From Pomphorhynchus laevis (lineage: Eukaryota; Acanthocephala; Palaeacanthocephala; Echinorhynchida; Pomphorhynchidae), in contig WNNJ02003258.1 of NCBI GenBank assembly GCA_012934845.2, forward strand, positions 248,001 to 312,000: a DNA stretch of 64,000 nt, read 5' to 3'. Made by a program: the position numbers and the translations under genes. Shown one piece after another: positions 22,402 to 37,400 of the stretch. The notes below the pieces were generated by a model. The model did not search any database. It was given only the letters and a program-made list of their open reading frames with translations, and was not told where the DNA came from. Position 1 is the stretch's first letter. Every line of letters starts with the position of its first letter.

Positions 22402-25400
22402 GTATCTCAGATTAAAAATTCGCATATCTATTTTTTTTAAATAGCGAAGATTTCCTGACTTCGATTTCATTGCAAGAGATGGACCTCTGGATGCTGTAGT
22501 AGATTGTGTGTTAATCAGGTCAGTAATTTCATTGTTTATTTCAAAATTTTATCCATTAAACGAAAATTATCGTTTGTTTTTCTGTCACAATCAAAATTGT
22601 TTTACAAAAGTTATTTTTTGCAATGCCGGAAAAACCTATAGTTTACGTTTGAGATAAAACAGTTAAAGTACATGATTTATTGGCCTCGTATATCAATAAA
22701 GAAATAACAAAGCCTTTAATTGAGGATTTTGATCGGGTGTTTTTTAAATGTTGTTTTCCCAATAATCTATTTGCTTTTCGATTTTGTTTTAATTTATAGT
22801 TTTAAATTAGGAAAGATCAGCAACGGAAATTAGAGAACTGAATTGCTTGGTAAAGTTTTTGCTGTAAAATATATATTCATGATGGTTGCTATGGGTGATT
22901 AAAAATTGAAAGTCAACTTTATATAAAATAAAAACCCTTCTTTGTCTTTATTAAATAAAATTAGTAGTTTGCAATTTCATATGAATATAAAATTTAAATT
23001 ACTAAATAAATATTATCCTCACATGTATTGTTTCTATTTTTGATAGAGCAACACGCTACTAATCAGTCTGGGTGGGTCTCATAAGCTGCTGACCCAGACC
23101 TACATTTCACGTTTCAATCCTTATTTCTGCTTAATCCGTACACTGGTGCTGATCGGATTCGAACTCAGGATGTCTGTACCACGATTCAACGCTCCATCCA
23201 CAAGGTTGGCTGTTCCAGTGGTGTAGATATACATTTATGTATATTACATTTAGCAGGGATCGTATTCTAACGATCTATTATAAACCTACCTATGTGTGTG
23301 ATTCGCTTGTCTGATCACTGTTTTTCATGCTGCCACTTGCAACATGAAATATGCACATCAACAAAATAAATATATTGATAAAAATAAATTTAACTATTAT
23401 GCCAAAATAATAATAAAATTATTTAATTATTATATAATTTTATCGATATAAAATTATATATAAAATTATTTATAGAATTATTTATAATAATTTTATTATT
23501 ATAATAAAATTTCATCAGAGGAAATACGTCATTAGCATGCATTTGACCATGTTGATATGTTGGATCGAGGAATAGGGGTCGAAATCTGATAGCATTACAT
23601 TTCCTTATGATGACCTCTTATCCTTATTCTGATACATCGTTTGTTATTGATTATCCAATTCTTAAAAATTGACTTTTATTTTAAATTTTAACTAACATCC
23701 GCATATTTTGCGGACGTTGTACATCCATTAACGTCATTAACGCGTATTTAACTCTGGTACTATATAAAGTGAGGATTAAACGTCGAAAATATATAACATA
23801 GCAGTTCCTCCTGATGACCGCTAATCCTTATTCTTATACTTCGTCTGTTATTTATTAGTCAATTCATAAAAATTAACTCTTATTTTAAATTTCAATTTTA
23901 AATTTAAACTTTATATAATAGTTATATGAATTGAAACTACTGGTGACGTATATTAATAAGAAAGAATTTTATACAACCTTTTTTATTTACACGAACAGGA
24001 AAGTATAAACCTGCATGCTTTTGTACAACCTTCGTCGGGAAGCTTAACTCGCAATGCACCCACCACATGGGCGCATTCCGCCCATGTGGTATGCGCTTAT
24101 GTGGTCGCATATTGTTTTCAATAGCGAATATCTTGCGAGATATAATAATAACATATTAAAAAATGTTTCTGAGATAATAATTACAAGATAAAATACACAA
24201 GATAAATAACATACAAGTTAAGAAGAAATTACATAAGATTTTGTTTCTCCGACTAATATTTCCTCACCATCTTTAAATATCGACAATATAAACGACAACC
24301 GGCGTGTACACTTTCGGTCTGCGAAAGTTCCAATTACTCACGATCATATAGATCTAGACTCTACTTAAGCTCAAAAAAATGACGCGTGGTTAACCTTCAA
24401 AAGCAAGATGGTGTTGCAATTGTCATGGACAGGCTGCTCGCTGCAAAGGTCGCAAATGTGCAAAATCTAAAACTCACTGTATAAATTCCGTGCAAATATT
24501 TTCACAATCTTCTTATTGGTAACAATTTACAGACCGCTGAGACTGCACATTCAAGCAGCAAAGATGCAAATCAATTATACAACCAAACATATACCTACCT
24601 TAAACACGAATCTCCGAACTGTCGCTTATTTCCTACTGTCGTTTTCTATCAATTAAACGATTTAAATTTACTGCAACCCGAAGCAGAATTTCTAAGGATT
24701 TCGTATAAATAATAATTCAGAAACTGCGTTTGTACACGACGTTTATGATAAGGTTGTTCATTGGCGTCCTAATCTTTTATTTCTTCCATTATGCAATGCC
24801 AGTCATACAGTGGTAATAATTCTTACAGCGTTTTATACAAGTTTAGCTGATAATATACCAGATGCTAATTTAGCCCTCAAACGTGGTGTTGTCTTTACAC
24901 AGTGTATCCTGCAACGATTGCCGACCTCCAAAATTTCATTAATTCGTAAGATACTAGAACGTCATTTAATCTTATAGCAAAGTGGATGCATCGCTGGACT
25001 ATTTTATGAAGCAAATTATCTTCAACACCAGATCTTAAATCAAAATTTTGCAAATGAGAACGACTTTATCAAACGTTACCAAAAATTAATTACAAAAAGT
25101 CGCTTATCAGCCAGCATTGCGGTTCTTGAAAACAAAACTGAATCCACAGTATTACATTCAAACGATATAGTTAATGATACAAATGTAAGAACGATTCTTG
25201 AAACTCTACACCCTCAAGCGACTGATTGGTATGAGGATGTATTGTTATCAGATAGGCTTCCTGGTTCTCTAGATCACCATTCTAGCCTAGTTCTTGCAAT
25301 AGATAATCAATGCATAATCAAGGCTTGTAAACACACTCATGATGGAGCCGGTATTTCTGGGCTTGATGCTAATAGCTGGACTCAACTTCTCACGAAGTTC

Positions 25401-28400
25401 GGAAAAAAATCAACATGTCTACGCGTATTCTCGAGTTGCTTTGGCAATTCGGATTGCAACAGAATCGATTGCGTCTGATCACTTATATGCTTTCAAAGCA
25501 TATCGCCCTTTCGCGCTGAAGAAAAAATCAGGAGGAACTCGTCCAATTGGCATTTGCAACACAGAAAGAAGAATTATCAGCAATGCAATACTTGAGATAA
25601 CAAAAAAGATATTCAAGCCGTTGCTTCAAATGTACAATTGGCAGCTGGTCAGAAAGCAGGCTTTCACCATGCTATACATGCACTTTGCAAAACATTTAAT
25701 TCTCGCTCAGATACACTACTACTTTCTGTCGACGCATCTAATGATTTAACTCGTTCAATCGAAAGGTCGCGCCTCACAATATAAACTACTCGTGTCCGTC
25801 CATTTTTCTCGTTATGCAAAATCTATATAAAGACCCTACTAAGCTTAATGTTGGAAGCAGATGTAATAATATATTCAACCGAGGGATTTACACAAAGGGA
25901 CCCCTTTGCGATGCCAGCTTTCGCACTCTCATCACTACCCCTTATAAAAAAAATTCGCTGTGCTGTTCCAGATATAATGCAAAAATGGTACGCAGATGAT
26001 TTAAACTTTATCGGTTCACTTGATGATCTCACGAAAATATGGAACATATTAATCAATGATGGCCCAAGATACGAATATTTTAATAATCCCGAAAATATTG
26101 TATTATTGTCCTGTTCGCCGATTTCAAAAGATTTACTTCCTTCGCATGACATAAGAAATTACTACTGGTACAATTCGTGGTTGGGGAACATTCGCTTACA
26201 TGCCACTAGACCTGTAGCGTAATTCTGGCTCTGTTCGCTACCACTCGACGACAAACGCTCACATCTTTCCCCCGAGATAGTTTAAAGATGTTATCGCTAT
26301 TCGATATGGTCAAATTCCATCTGACATGGTCGAAAAAAGTGCTTTTAAGGATAAGACATCAACATCTCTCATACACTCTCATGTAGACATGATGTCTCCC
26401 GATAATTCGCCCCAATGCAATTAGAGATATACTTGCAAATGAACTAACGAAGGTTGGTCATTCTGCTGAAATTGAACCGCCTCTCACAACCGTTCCCAGA
26501 TAACTAAAGTTTAGCAAGTTATCAACATGACGTAATCAGAGTACTCGCCTTGACATTGCATGCTCAGGATTGAAAAATGATTAATTCGAGGGACGTTTAT
26601 AGACGTTAACATATTTTCAATTTTTGCTCAATCTAGCATGTTTTGATCTGTCAATTAGAATTTCGAATACAATGAAAATAGAAAAATATCAAAATATGGC
26701 GAACGCATTAATGAAGTAGAGCGTGGTGTATTCATCCCATTTGTCACTTCAACGTAGGGAGGATTGGGAAAACAGGGCCTGCATCTCCTAAAGATTTAAG
26801 CTTGTGCCGTCTCAAATCGTCCCAACACCGATTATGCAGAAACACTTCTGTCCGTCAAGAGAAGGGTATATCTTGAACTAGCTCGTGCGTCTTCAGCTTG
26901 CTTACGAGCTCCTCGGACGAGTAGAGACATATTCAAGAGGATACATCTCTCAACAGTTTTGAGTGTTAGATGATTTGCGATATTAATTTACAAATTAATC
27001 AGAATTATTCTCACATTTAAACTTCAAATCGTATTAGTGAAATTTTTTTATTATCGAACACCGTGGATTATATGGTGATAGATATACTGTCTGATGTTTA
27101 TAATTGGCAGCTAATAATTTAAAAATTGCTAAATTGTTTACTTACATTTAAGAAAATTTTACAATTTTACAAAATTATAAAGTAATAAAAATGCGAGGGA
27201 CAAATAAGATAAAATGATTTCGTTCTTGGTTTTTTTTCAGAGACAGTATGGAGATTTTTAAATTATAAATATTGAATGTCAAAACATTTTTTATTTCTGT
27301 TCATTGATAAGAAAAATCAGTGAATTATTAAAGTTTTCATCATTAATCTAATAATGTATGACTCGTGCAAGTTATTTTTTAGCCATTTTCATCTCGATCA
27401 CTGTGGTGCATTACCTTACATGACGGAAAAGGTTGGGTATAGTGGGCCGTTATATATGACGCTTCCAACAAAAGCAATTTGTCCAATACTTCTAGTTAAG
27501 AATTATCCGATTTAATAATCTTTTTAAATATTCGCCTTTAATTTCAGGATGACTTTAGACGGTTATCGACTGACAAAAACGGTGAGGAAATTTTCTCCAA
27601 AGACGACATCGTTAATTCGATGAAAAAAGTTAAAACAGTATCGTTACATGAAACAATTAAGGTAAAACATTTTCAGACTCATAATCATTTTAGCGAAAAG
27701 TTAAAGCCGCTTTTAATTCAGGACTTTAAATTAATAAATTTGAAGTTATTTATTCAAGTTTAATTTATATATTTGCTTATTATTGAAATAGTGGATTGCT
27801 TATTATTTAATTAATTTTTAATAATATAAATATACCAATTTGATAAATTTGATCTAATGAATACTTAGCTGCATACTGAATAAATTTAAGATAAAATTTA
27901 TTGAACTTACAAACTATTAATTAAACTTGATGATATAGATCTGTCTTTTTTGATCAAACCTCGATTGATTATTGCCATTGTACATACAATAGCGTAAATC
28001 GCAAGAAACTGATGTAAATCCCAAGAAACTAGAAATCTTTTATTTTTACAATATCAGATTATTAAATCGACATTTACACACTTGAACAGTTTATTTTAAA
28101 TTACACAATCCTAAATACTTTTAATACTTTAAATGAATTGAACAAAATTCATTGAAATTTTTTATTCAAATGAATAAATAATTATTGATTCTGTGTTTAT
28201 TATTTTAACTAAAAATTGTACTATTATTGTTCGATCAATATTTGCATCCGTATTTTCGACCATAATTAAATTTTTGCACCCTTATTTTATTATATAGCTT
28301 TACTGAAACAGTAAAAGTACGTAAAAACTATTTGCTATTTTTTGTTTCAGGAAAAGTGTATAATCAAAAATTGAAGAAGATTATGCGTTTATTATCTTAT

Positions 28401-31400
28401 TTTGATGTTTTATTATATCAACATATTTTGTTGTTGTTAATTTTATAGATATATTCATATATCCAAACTGCTTTACATTTTTTGTCCTATACTAAGCTAC
28501 ATCTTTATCCTCAAGCCGTATTGTTTTTATTTTAATAAATCATTCTCTAAATTGTAATATTTAATCAGCATCTAATTTAAATACAAATGTTATTTTATTA
28601 CAATATTATATAAATTGAATTTGAATGAGGAATGCGACAGTGTTATAACATTTAAATTTTAAGAAATCTAGCAAAAACCATCGAAAAATTTATTTAATTG
28701 AATATTTGGATGCCTAGTTGGCATCATCTTCAGCAATTGTAATCACTTAATCGAAACTTATAGCTTTAAAAGAAAGCTATAAGTATTGATTTAGTGATTA
28801 CAATTGCTGAAGATGATGCCAGCTAGGCATCAAAATATTCAATTAAATAAATTTTTCGATGGTTTTTGCCAGATTTCTTCAAATTTAAACAATATTGTGT
28901 TTTTTAAATATTTTTTATTTTTACAAGAAGGCGAGGAAACAGGAATATTTATTTGATTCGAAAAATCCAATATTTCGACGGCACTACGGCACGTCATCTT
29001 CAGGGTTTAGAAATAAAACGCATTAGTCAAAGGAATTAGAAAGTGCAAAAAAAAATAATAAAAAATATATAAAAAAATTGTTTATCCATTGTCTATATGT
29101 ACTGATGTTGGCAAACACAAATTTCTAGCAACTAAGTTTAAACTAAGCTTTAATGTAATGTCTGCTTTATTGTTAGGGACTATGCAATCTTTAAAAGTTT
29201 CAAGATACATGCCTTCATTAATTTTGCGCTTTGTTTTGTTAGTTTCTTTCTTCAGTGGTGTAATTAGGTTAATGCCCATTAAGTGGTTATTAACACCTAT
29301 ATGATGAAAAATGGCACAAGATGATGTATACTGTCCGTGTAATGCTCTCTTAATTACATATGAGTGTTCTTTGGCACGGATAGCTAACGGTCATCCTGTT
29401 TGGCCCACATATATTTTCTTACACTGGATGCATGGAAAATTGTAGACAACACCGGCCGATTCAAATTCTTGTTTTAGTTTGAACATACTGGATAGCCTAG
29501 GTAGTGAACGAGTGAAGGGAAATATGTCATCTCTACATAGACCGAGATTGCTACACATTAAGGAATGTGCCTTCTGGTTGATGAATGGGACCTCGATGAA
29601 CTTTTTTCCTTCAATTGCAGATCATTGTATTTGATCATTTATTATGCAACGGGCATGATGAAATGCGCGATTAATGATATTAGGTGGAAAGTCTGCTTGT
29701 TTTAGTAGAAAATAGTGTTCAGTACTCTAATTAATATTATTATCTTTAGAATTGAAGACTTTAATAATAGAACCGTCTGGAGGTAAATCAGAATCAAATG
29801 CATCATCCACGTAACGTACGTAGAATCTTATGCTGAGTATGATGCATCCATAAATGCATCATCCACGTAACGCACGTAGAATCTTAGGCTGGGTAAGCGT
29901 TGGTAAATGTCAACCTCCCAATTTCGTAAATAAATTTACGAAAATTAAATATAAAATTTATAAATTTTATATTTTATTTTATTTTTTTGCACTTTCTAAT
30001 TCCTTTGCTTATGTGTTTTATTTCTAGACCCTGAAGATGACGTGCTGTTGTGCCGTCGAAATATTGGATTTTTCTAATCAAATAAATATTCTTGTTTCCT
30101 CGCCTTCTTGTAATAATTCGGATTGGAAACGAATTTTCTCGATTTTTTATTATATTTCAAAGTGCTATTTTTTGCTAATTCATAAGTATTAGCTATTCGC
30201 TATTCGCTAGCTTTCTAATTTTGCTGTATTTCATTATTAATATTTAGATGATATTTTAGAATAAAATATTTTAACGATTTGGCTATTAACGGAATCACTT
30301 GTAACGTTGTATAATAATGCCCTTGACATTATTATACAGATCTCTCAGCAAATGATTTTCGTCAAATTGATAGATGTTTATGGCGTTACATAAAACGTGT
30401 AGTTGAGATATCGCCGAAGCGCTCCTCAACGGCTGTTGCAGTGCTTAGTCGTGTAGTTCTCTTATCAGTAAGGATTTGTAATATTCTCAATCTCGAAGAA
30501 TAAACCGCTTACTAATCTAATACAGTCGTCATACCGAAATTTTTTTTAACACTCATCCATAGTTATTATTGACACCCACTTACACACTAATAACTTGGAG
30601 ACATTTACAAGCTATTAAACGTGCACTCAAATGGTGTATCACTAGACGAATATCATTCAAAATTCTGTTTGGTTCGTCCTTCCTTCCATGCCCTTGCTTC
30701 GAATTGCAGGTGACGATTTTTCGTGGACCAATTTGAATCCTTGCTGCACGTCTTTGTATGTCTTGTTTTGTCGAAAATGTCTATTAAACAGGTTGACAAA
30801 TTTCGTAGGCTAGACTAGCTTTAAATTTCAATTTATTTTATTTGTCGTAATCTTTACACACTCATGCCTGCAACGTTTTTGACATCATGAATTTCTTTCA
30901 ATTTTTAACTCTGAAATGTGATGTTGTAAATACCTGTGAAATTATAATTTGACTGTTCACTCATTGATTTCTGTTATTTATTAGTAGAAAGAGTGAAAAT
31001 TGTATTTAAAAATCGAATTTTCGATAATATTAATAAAATAAAAAAAAAGATTTATTTTAACGTGGCAAATGCGTGCCAGCGCACGCTTACATGACCACAA
31101 CAAAACAAAACTGTAAATCAGGTGTCGAGAAGGTGTGAACGGAGGAGGTGTTTGAATGTGATAAAGGAGGGGGCGCGGCGGACGTCGAGAGGGAGTTGAT
31201 TCCATGCGAGTGAGGCGGCGACGAGGAAGGATCGGAGACCGTAGTTGTTGGAGTAATTAGGAACGTGGAGTAAGAGGGTATGACGGGAACGCAGCGATAG
31301 CGAAGTAGGGCGAGTGTCGTCTAAGAAACGAAGGTTGATGAACGATGGGGAGCCGACAGCGATGAGACGAAAAGTAACGAGAAGAAGGCGGAGTTTGATG

Positions 31401-34400
31401 CGGATGTGGATGGTGGGCCAGGAGAGTTGGGCAAAATATGTGGATGTGTGGTCGAAGCGACGGAGACGAAAGAGCACTCGAACGGCGGTGTTGATTATTC
31501 GTTGTAGGGGTAGGATGATGGATTTTGGAGAATTGGCGAAAAGGCCTTATTTGGTCTCAATAATGGTCTTATTTGATTTCAAATCTTTTTTACAAACATC
31601 CCGTTGTTAGAGTCTATAAGTTTGGCATCTTTATTATTAGGGGATGCGGAATTTGGGAAACATTTAAGTGTATGTGATTAAGTACCACGAATATTAATTT
31701 CCAATTTGGAAATGAAATGTGCGAACAAGTTTATGGTTTGTCTATGGATAAGATAAGGCTTAGCTCTCTCTTTACCATATCTGATCTGCGTAAAAAACCA
31801 CTACTGCGTTAGCTGCACATATCCGTCTCAATCTTCCTATTATTCATAATATCACTCGAGAACAATACTTCTAAGTACTCGAGCTCATTTACGTCAGATA
31901 AGACCTTATTACCAATTCGTTTCGACGATGCTGCCTTGTTCCGAGCAGAGTACATCGAGACAGTTTGGAATTGCAAACTTCCATACTGACAACTTGACAT
32001 TCCACCGGAAATCGATCCAGCAAGCATTGTAGTTCATCAGTACAGGAGGCCAACAATACAACATTGTCTGCGAATAGCAAATATGATATCTTGATGGAAC
32101 CAAACTGAAGGCCAAACTCCGACAAAGCGTCCACTTTCGATTTTTTTATGTAAACAAAGAACAAAACGACAAAACACATTTGGACCTGTTAGGCGTACTC
32201 GCATTTGCGTTCATGAATAGTTGAAAGACTGAAGAGCTGATCCGTCGTTTTCCAAACTGAACAAATCCACATTGCTCCTTCTGCAATTGTCCCTTTACTA
32301 TTTGTTGTATCTTTTACTCAAGGATCATGGCAAATAGCTTAAAGGGTAGGCTTAGAAGAGTAATGCTTTATAATTTTAACATTTTATTTGTTTTCCTTTC
32401 TTATAGATCTGAATCACCATCGGAGTTTGTCAAACTTTCCTGACTTGGGTGATACGTTGAAGAGTCGTGTTATTCACTTCATACCTTCAACGTCAAGAGC
32501 TTTCAAAATCTCAATTTGATATTACGAAGTTAGTGAACAACAGTTATGACCTTTTGGAGTTATGGGATCCTCCATTAAATTCGAAGATTCTTCTTCCACA
32601 AGAGAAGGTACGTCATCCGTCTCTTAAGGATACCACTAAAATGCTCTTTCCAACGATTAAGTATGTCTTCAATATCGGATAGCAGATGCCCATGATTGCC
32701 TAAAACAGTCTGAGCAGATTTCTGCTTTCTAGGACGAAGGGCTTTTTTCATTCTCCAGAACATCTTAGAAGCTGACCGATAATTAAGTTTGAGACGATCA
32801 CCAAACTTAACTGAATTTACTTTAATCGATTCAGCAACTGCCAGAGCTGCAGCTCTTTTGGCATGCCCATGCCTGCCTAGAGCCTCCAGTGACTCTCAGA
32901 CAAGGTTGTCCTATAAGCCACTTTCTTCTGATAAACGCCAGATATACTAACAATGTCCACCAATCAGTTCGAGCTTGCTTCCACGATAGCCACCTATAGT
33001 ATTCAAATCACAGCTCTTCGAGGTCGCTTTGTCCATTCTTGTTCGATATTCTCTACCTCTTTCAACATTTAGGCAAAGTCCGCCGAATATATTTAGTAAA
33101 CACTTATCTTGCAAAAGCATCTTCTTGACGTTCCCAACAAACCCTAACACTATCTTTAGGTTTCCCAGGTTAGTCTTATAGTCTACGTTACCATCGAATT
33201 TTACTAACTACAAGTAGTGGTCGGTTGACAGTTTAACTCCTATTCACACGTGTGTACAAGCCATATCGTCTCAGATCAGATGCTATGATTACAAAATCGA
33301 TCACTGATCGTTGGCTAGAGGATCCTGATTTCATGTGCATCAGTGGATCTCTTTATGTACGAATATGGTGTTGATTATTGACAATTTGTTACGAGAGCGA
33401 AAGCGCAACAACATAACACCTTTTGCGTTCAGATTGGGGTTCTGTTCGTCCCAAGCATTACATTTCAGGTAGCAAGTTATTGGCAACGTGAGCATTGATG
33501 ACGCCTATAAAAATATGAAAGTCACCCGCAGGTTTACCTGCAGGTGATTTTAATTTTACCTTCAGGTGATTATTACCTGAAGATCGTCCACAAAAGCTGC
33601 GTATTCCAAGATAGTGTTGGGTAACACTATCACGGAGCATTTGCACACACAACACTTAACCATTTCCTCCATTGATTACAAGTCTCAATAACGCAAACCT
33701 TCCATTTACTGGGTAAAACCTTTCTGCAGCTAACGACAGCCGGGGTTTGTGATTTTCCTCACACCAGCGTACCGCCCTTTCCCTTTAGCAACTCCTAAAT
33801 ATTGCAAGGTCCAAACTTGATCCAAAAGTTGAGTACCGAAACCAGAATAATAAGAAGAGGTAACTCCGACTATTTCAACACCGGATCGATTTCCCTCTAG
33901 ATCTGGTTATTTTCTTGTCATCGAAGTAACGTTCCACGTTACTGTATATAAACTAGTTCACTGCAGTACAAGTCGACTTTTGGTTCGCCAATTCCGCACA
34001 ATTGCTCGACCACATGGCACGACTTTGCTCCAATCAAAGGTGAGCTGTTCGTCGTATTTTTTTATTCATTAAATTGTATCTTGTCGTCATTACGTATATG
34101 ACTGTAATCTGTATTTACTGATAAAACTATCAGCCATTAATTCAGATGGAAGTAGAATAATAAATATATATTATTCATTCACTGTCATTTTATTTTCTAA
34201 ATTTAGCACTTCAATTTAATTACATAATTAAAATCCTCATCTAGTTATTTTTTGAGATATTAATTTAATGTTTTACACCTACAAAATTTTGTAGGTGTAA
34301 TCAAAACTTTTTTAATAAAAGTTTATCAAAACTTTTTTAATAAAGTTTTGCTTTGTATAGGTTGATGACGAAATGACAATTAAGGCATATTATGCTGGTC

Positions 34401-37400
34401 ATGTGCTTGGTGCGGCTATGTTTAGAGTGGAAGTCAGAAACGAAAGCTTTGTTTATACGGTACATTAAATATACAAAATAGTCAAATATTTATTTCAGTC
34501 ATGAAAAAGCATTTAAATGTTTTGTGGTTAATGAATCCATTTAGAATTTACTTCGTAATTAAAAATGCAACGTAATTTGTTTTATATTTTATTAACGAAT
34601 TTTAAATATCAACGTTATTTTTCCATTTATATTAAACGTTTAAAATAAAGAATTCAAATTCTTCATTCGAATTCTAAATAATTTATATTCTTGATTTAAA
34701 TTCTAAAAATAAGAATTATTTATTAAAATAATTCGAAGCGAAATAAAATTTAAATAATTTATTTGCAATATAAATTTAGAAACAAAATTAATAAAATTTA
34801 TAATTATATAAATTAATATATTAATAGTTAATCTTATATAATTATTTATTATTTATCTTTATTTATAGAAAAATATTTTCTATAGTATAAAATATGTAGA
34901 CTCAGTTATCTTATCTGATTTGGTCTACTGACAAGTTATTATTAGCTTAAGGACTTGGTTTCCCTGTAATATTGTCTTTGTCAGAAATACTAAAACAATG
35001 TATTTTTGCAATGACATTATTATTTTTTCTTATTTTCAAGAAAGTTTGATGAATTATTTCTTTTCTTATAATGGAGATTTATAAATCACTAAACGTTTAT
35101 TAAAATATTAAATTCACAATATATAAATCAACAAAATAATATTAAAAATTTATTTTAACCGTCATACGAAAAATTATGGATGAATAATTAACATTATATT
35201 TTGTAAATATAATTTTAAATAAAAAAACAGCAACATGGAAATTCATAGTATATGCTTTCTATTGGAATAAGGTACACTAAATAATCGAATTTTATTAGAG
35301 GAAATAAGTAATTAACACGCATTTTATTACGTTGCTATGTTGGGTAGAGGAGTTAGGGACCGAAACCTGATAGCATAGCAGTTCCTCCTGATGACCTCTA
35401 ATTCTTATTCTGATACAACGTCTGTTATTTATTAGTCAATTCATAAAAATGAATTTTATTTTTATTCAGACGAATATAAAGTATTTCAATGGAAGATAAT
35501 AGAAGATTATCTATTTTAAGCTTTTAGAATATGAATTTAGAAACATACCAGTTGATATGTTTTAGCAGTTAACTGCCTGATAAAATATCAGTTCTTTTTG
35601 ATGTCCTCTAATTGACTTTTATTTTATGTAGTTTTGTTTTCTAATCCTTGTTCTTACACATCGTCTGTTATTTATTAGTCAATTCATAAAAATTGATTTT
35701 TATTTTTAATTTCAATTTTAAATGTTTACTGGATTTAATAATAAATTGTACAAAATCTTATATAATTATTTATTTATATCTTTATTTTTATTTATTTATC
35801 GTATAAAATACATAGGCTCAGCTGACTTGATAAAAATATTTCGATTAAGTACCAATTTTATTCGAATTATTAAATTCATCTATTAACTGCTAATATCATT
35901 TATAAGATTGATTTTATATAAAAAAATCAAGATTTGTAATTTACAAATTTAATAAATATGACCTTAAACGTTTTAATTAATATGATAATATTATAATAAT
36001 ATATATATTAAAATATTATGATAGTATTATAATATTATAGTATACATGCTATACATATTAATCAAAATGTTTTTTTTTTATTTTATAAGCATTTTTTAGA
36101 TTATAAGAATTTTTATTCTACTAATTTGTTAGGATAAATTGCTGTAAATTTACAAAATAAATCATAATTTTTTTAATCAGTATTTTCTATAAATAAATAT
36201 TTAAAAAATAATAAATATTTATTTAAATAAATATTTCTATAAATCAGTATTTCTGCGCTATTTACAATATTTCTTATTTAAGCTAAGTTCAATACCGAAA
36301 TAAATAAATATTACAATATAATAATTTATATGATGTGGCAGCCACGAAATAATCGACAAAACGATACTAGGTACCGTTTCGTCATTATTTTGACTCATCA
36401 GTGCCAGATAAAACCCACTACTGGATGCAGAGGAGGACCGGCAGACGGCACGAGTATGTCAAAACGACATAGAGCTAGAAAATTTCTAGCAAACTAGATA
36501 CATACTTCACCAAAGGGATCACTAATGGGATCTTCATCAAAAGGATAACATCATCACTGATGAGTCAAAATAATGATGAAACGGTACCTGGTATCGTTTT
36601 GTCGATTCTTTCGTGGCCGCCACATCATACAAACTGAAAAAAATGCTAACGGAATTCTATCATCTTCTCGTAAAATACAAATAAGTTGGTAGATAAATAG
36701 AGAGAATGCGCTGGCATTAGCCAGTTCTCTTAGCTAATGATTCTTTTGGTGAAGCATGTGCCTAGTTTGCTAGAAACTTTCTAGCTCTATGTGCCTTTTG
36801 ACATACTCGTGCCGTCTGTCCGTCCTCCTCTGCATCCAGTAGTGGGAGATACTTGGCACTGGTGAGTAAAAATAATGGCGTAACTGTACCTGGTATCGTT
36901 TTGTTGATTCTTTCGTGGCTGCCACATCATACAAACAGAAAAAATGCCTACGGAAATCTCTAATTTTCTAGTAATAATTTAGTTTTTTACTCCATGGGAA
37001 ATAGAATAATTCTTATATTTAATTATTGATCAAATATTTATAAAATTACGTTTTTTTCTTAATTAAGCTGCTTTAAAACGAATTCTTTAGTTAATCATTA
37101 ATTATTTTTTTAAAGCTACTTTAATTTACTATTTTATTTTTTTGCCTAATAAAAACTTGACTTTAAATATAGAAATAATTAATTAATTTTGACTACATAA
37201 AATACTTATCAATATTTTTTTGTAAAAGATTTTCTTTATTGAATACGTGTACTTTTACGAAAGAATTTTTTCGAATAGGGCGATTACAATATGACTGCTG
37301 ATCGACATTTAGGTGCTGCATGGATTGATCGATGTCGTCCTGATTTGCTTATAACGGAGTCTACTTATGCCACAACTATTCGAGATTCAAAACGAACAAG

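Larger units (their letters stand above)
36331..36945. mobile_element. Inverted-repeat element with hammerhead ribozyme cores
   Basis: A left arm (36331-36512, reversed) and a right arm (about 36752-36930) are copies of one sequence in opposite orientation. A third partial copy (about 36549-36630) sits between them. All three end in GCCGCCACATCATACAAAC or its variant, and each holds a hammerhead-type core (separate entries). No protein is encoded. Elements of this sort, carrying self-cleaving ribozymes and no gene, are known as satellites, retrozymes or Penelope-like remnants in invertebrates. Confidence 0.75.

Noticed and set aside
22624-22700. MPEK start in intron 2 as an alternative IntS11 N-terminus
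   Set aside because: It lies downstream of exons a and b and meets a stop after nine codons.
23045-23232. Functional tRNA gene
   Set aside because: A B box is present, but there is no clean cloverleaf or acceptor stem and the sequence continues far past tRNA length.
33515-33590. Repeated ACCTGCAGGT and CACCTTCAGGTGAT pieces as regulatory sites
   Set aside because: They fall within a decayed LINE-A copy and look like small local duplications.
35270-35475. R1 as another hammerhead ribozyme (GAAACC and CTGATGA both present)
   Set aside because: The two core parts are in the wrong order for one ribozyme and the bases after CTGATGA do not pair for helix II.
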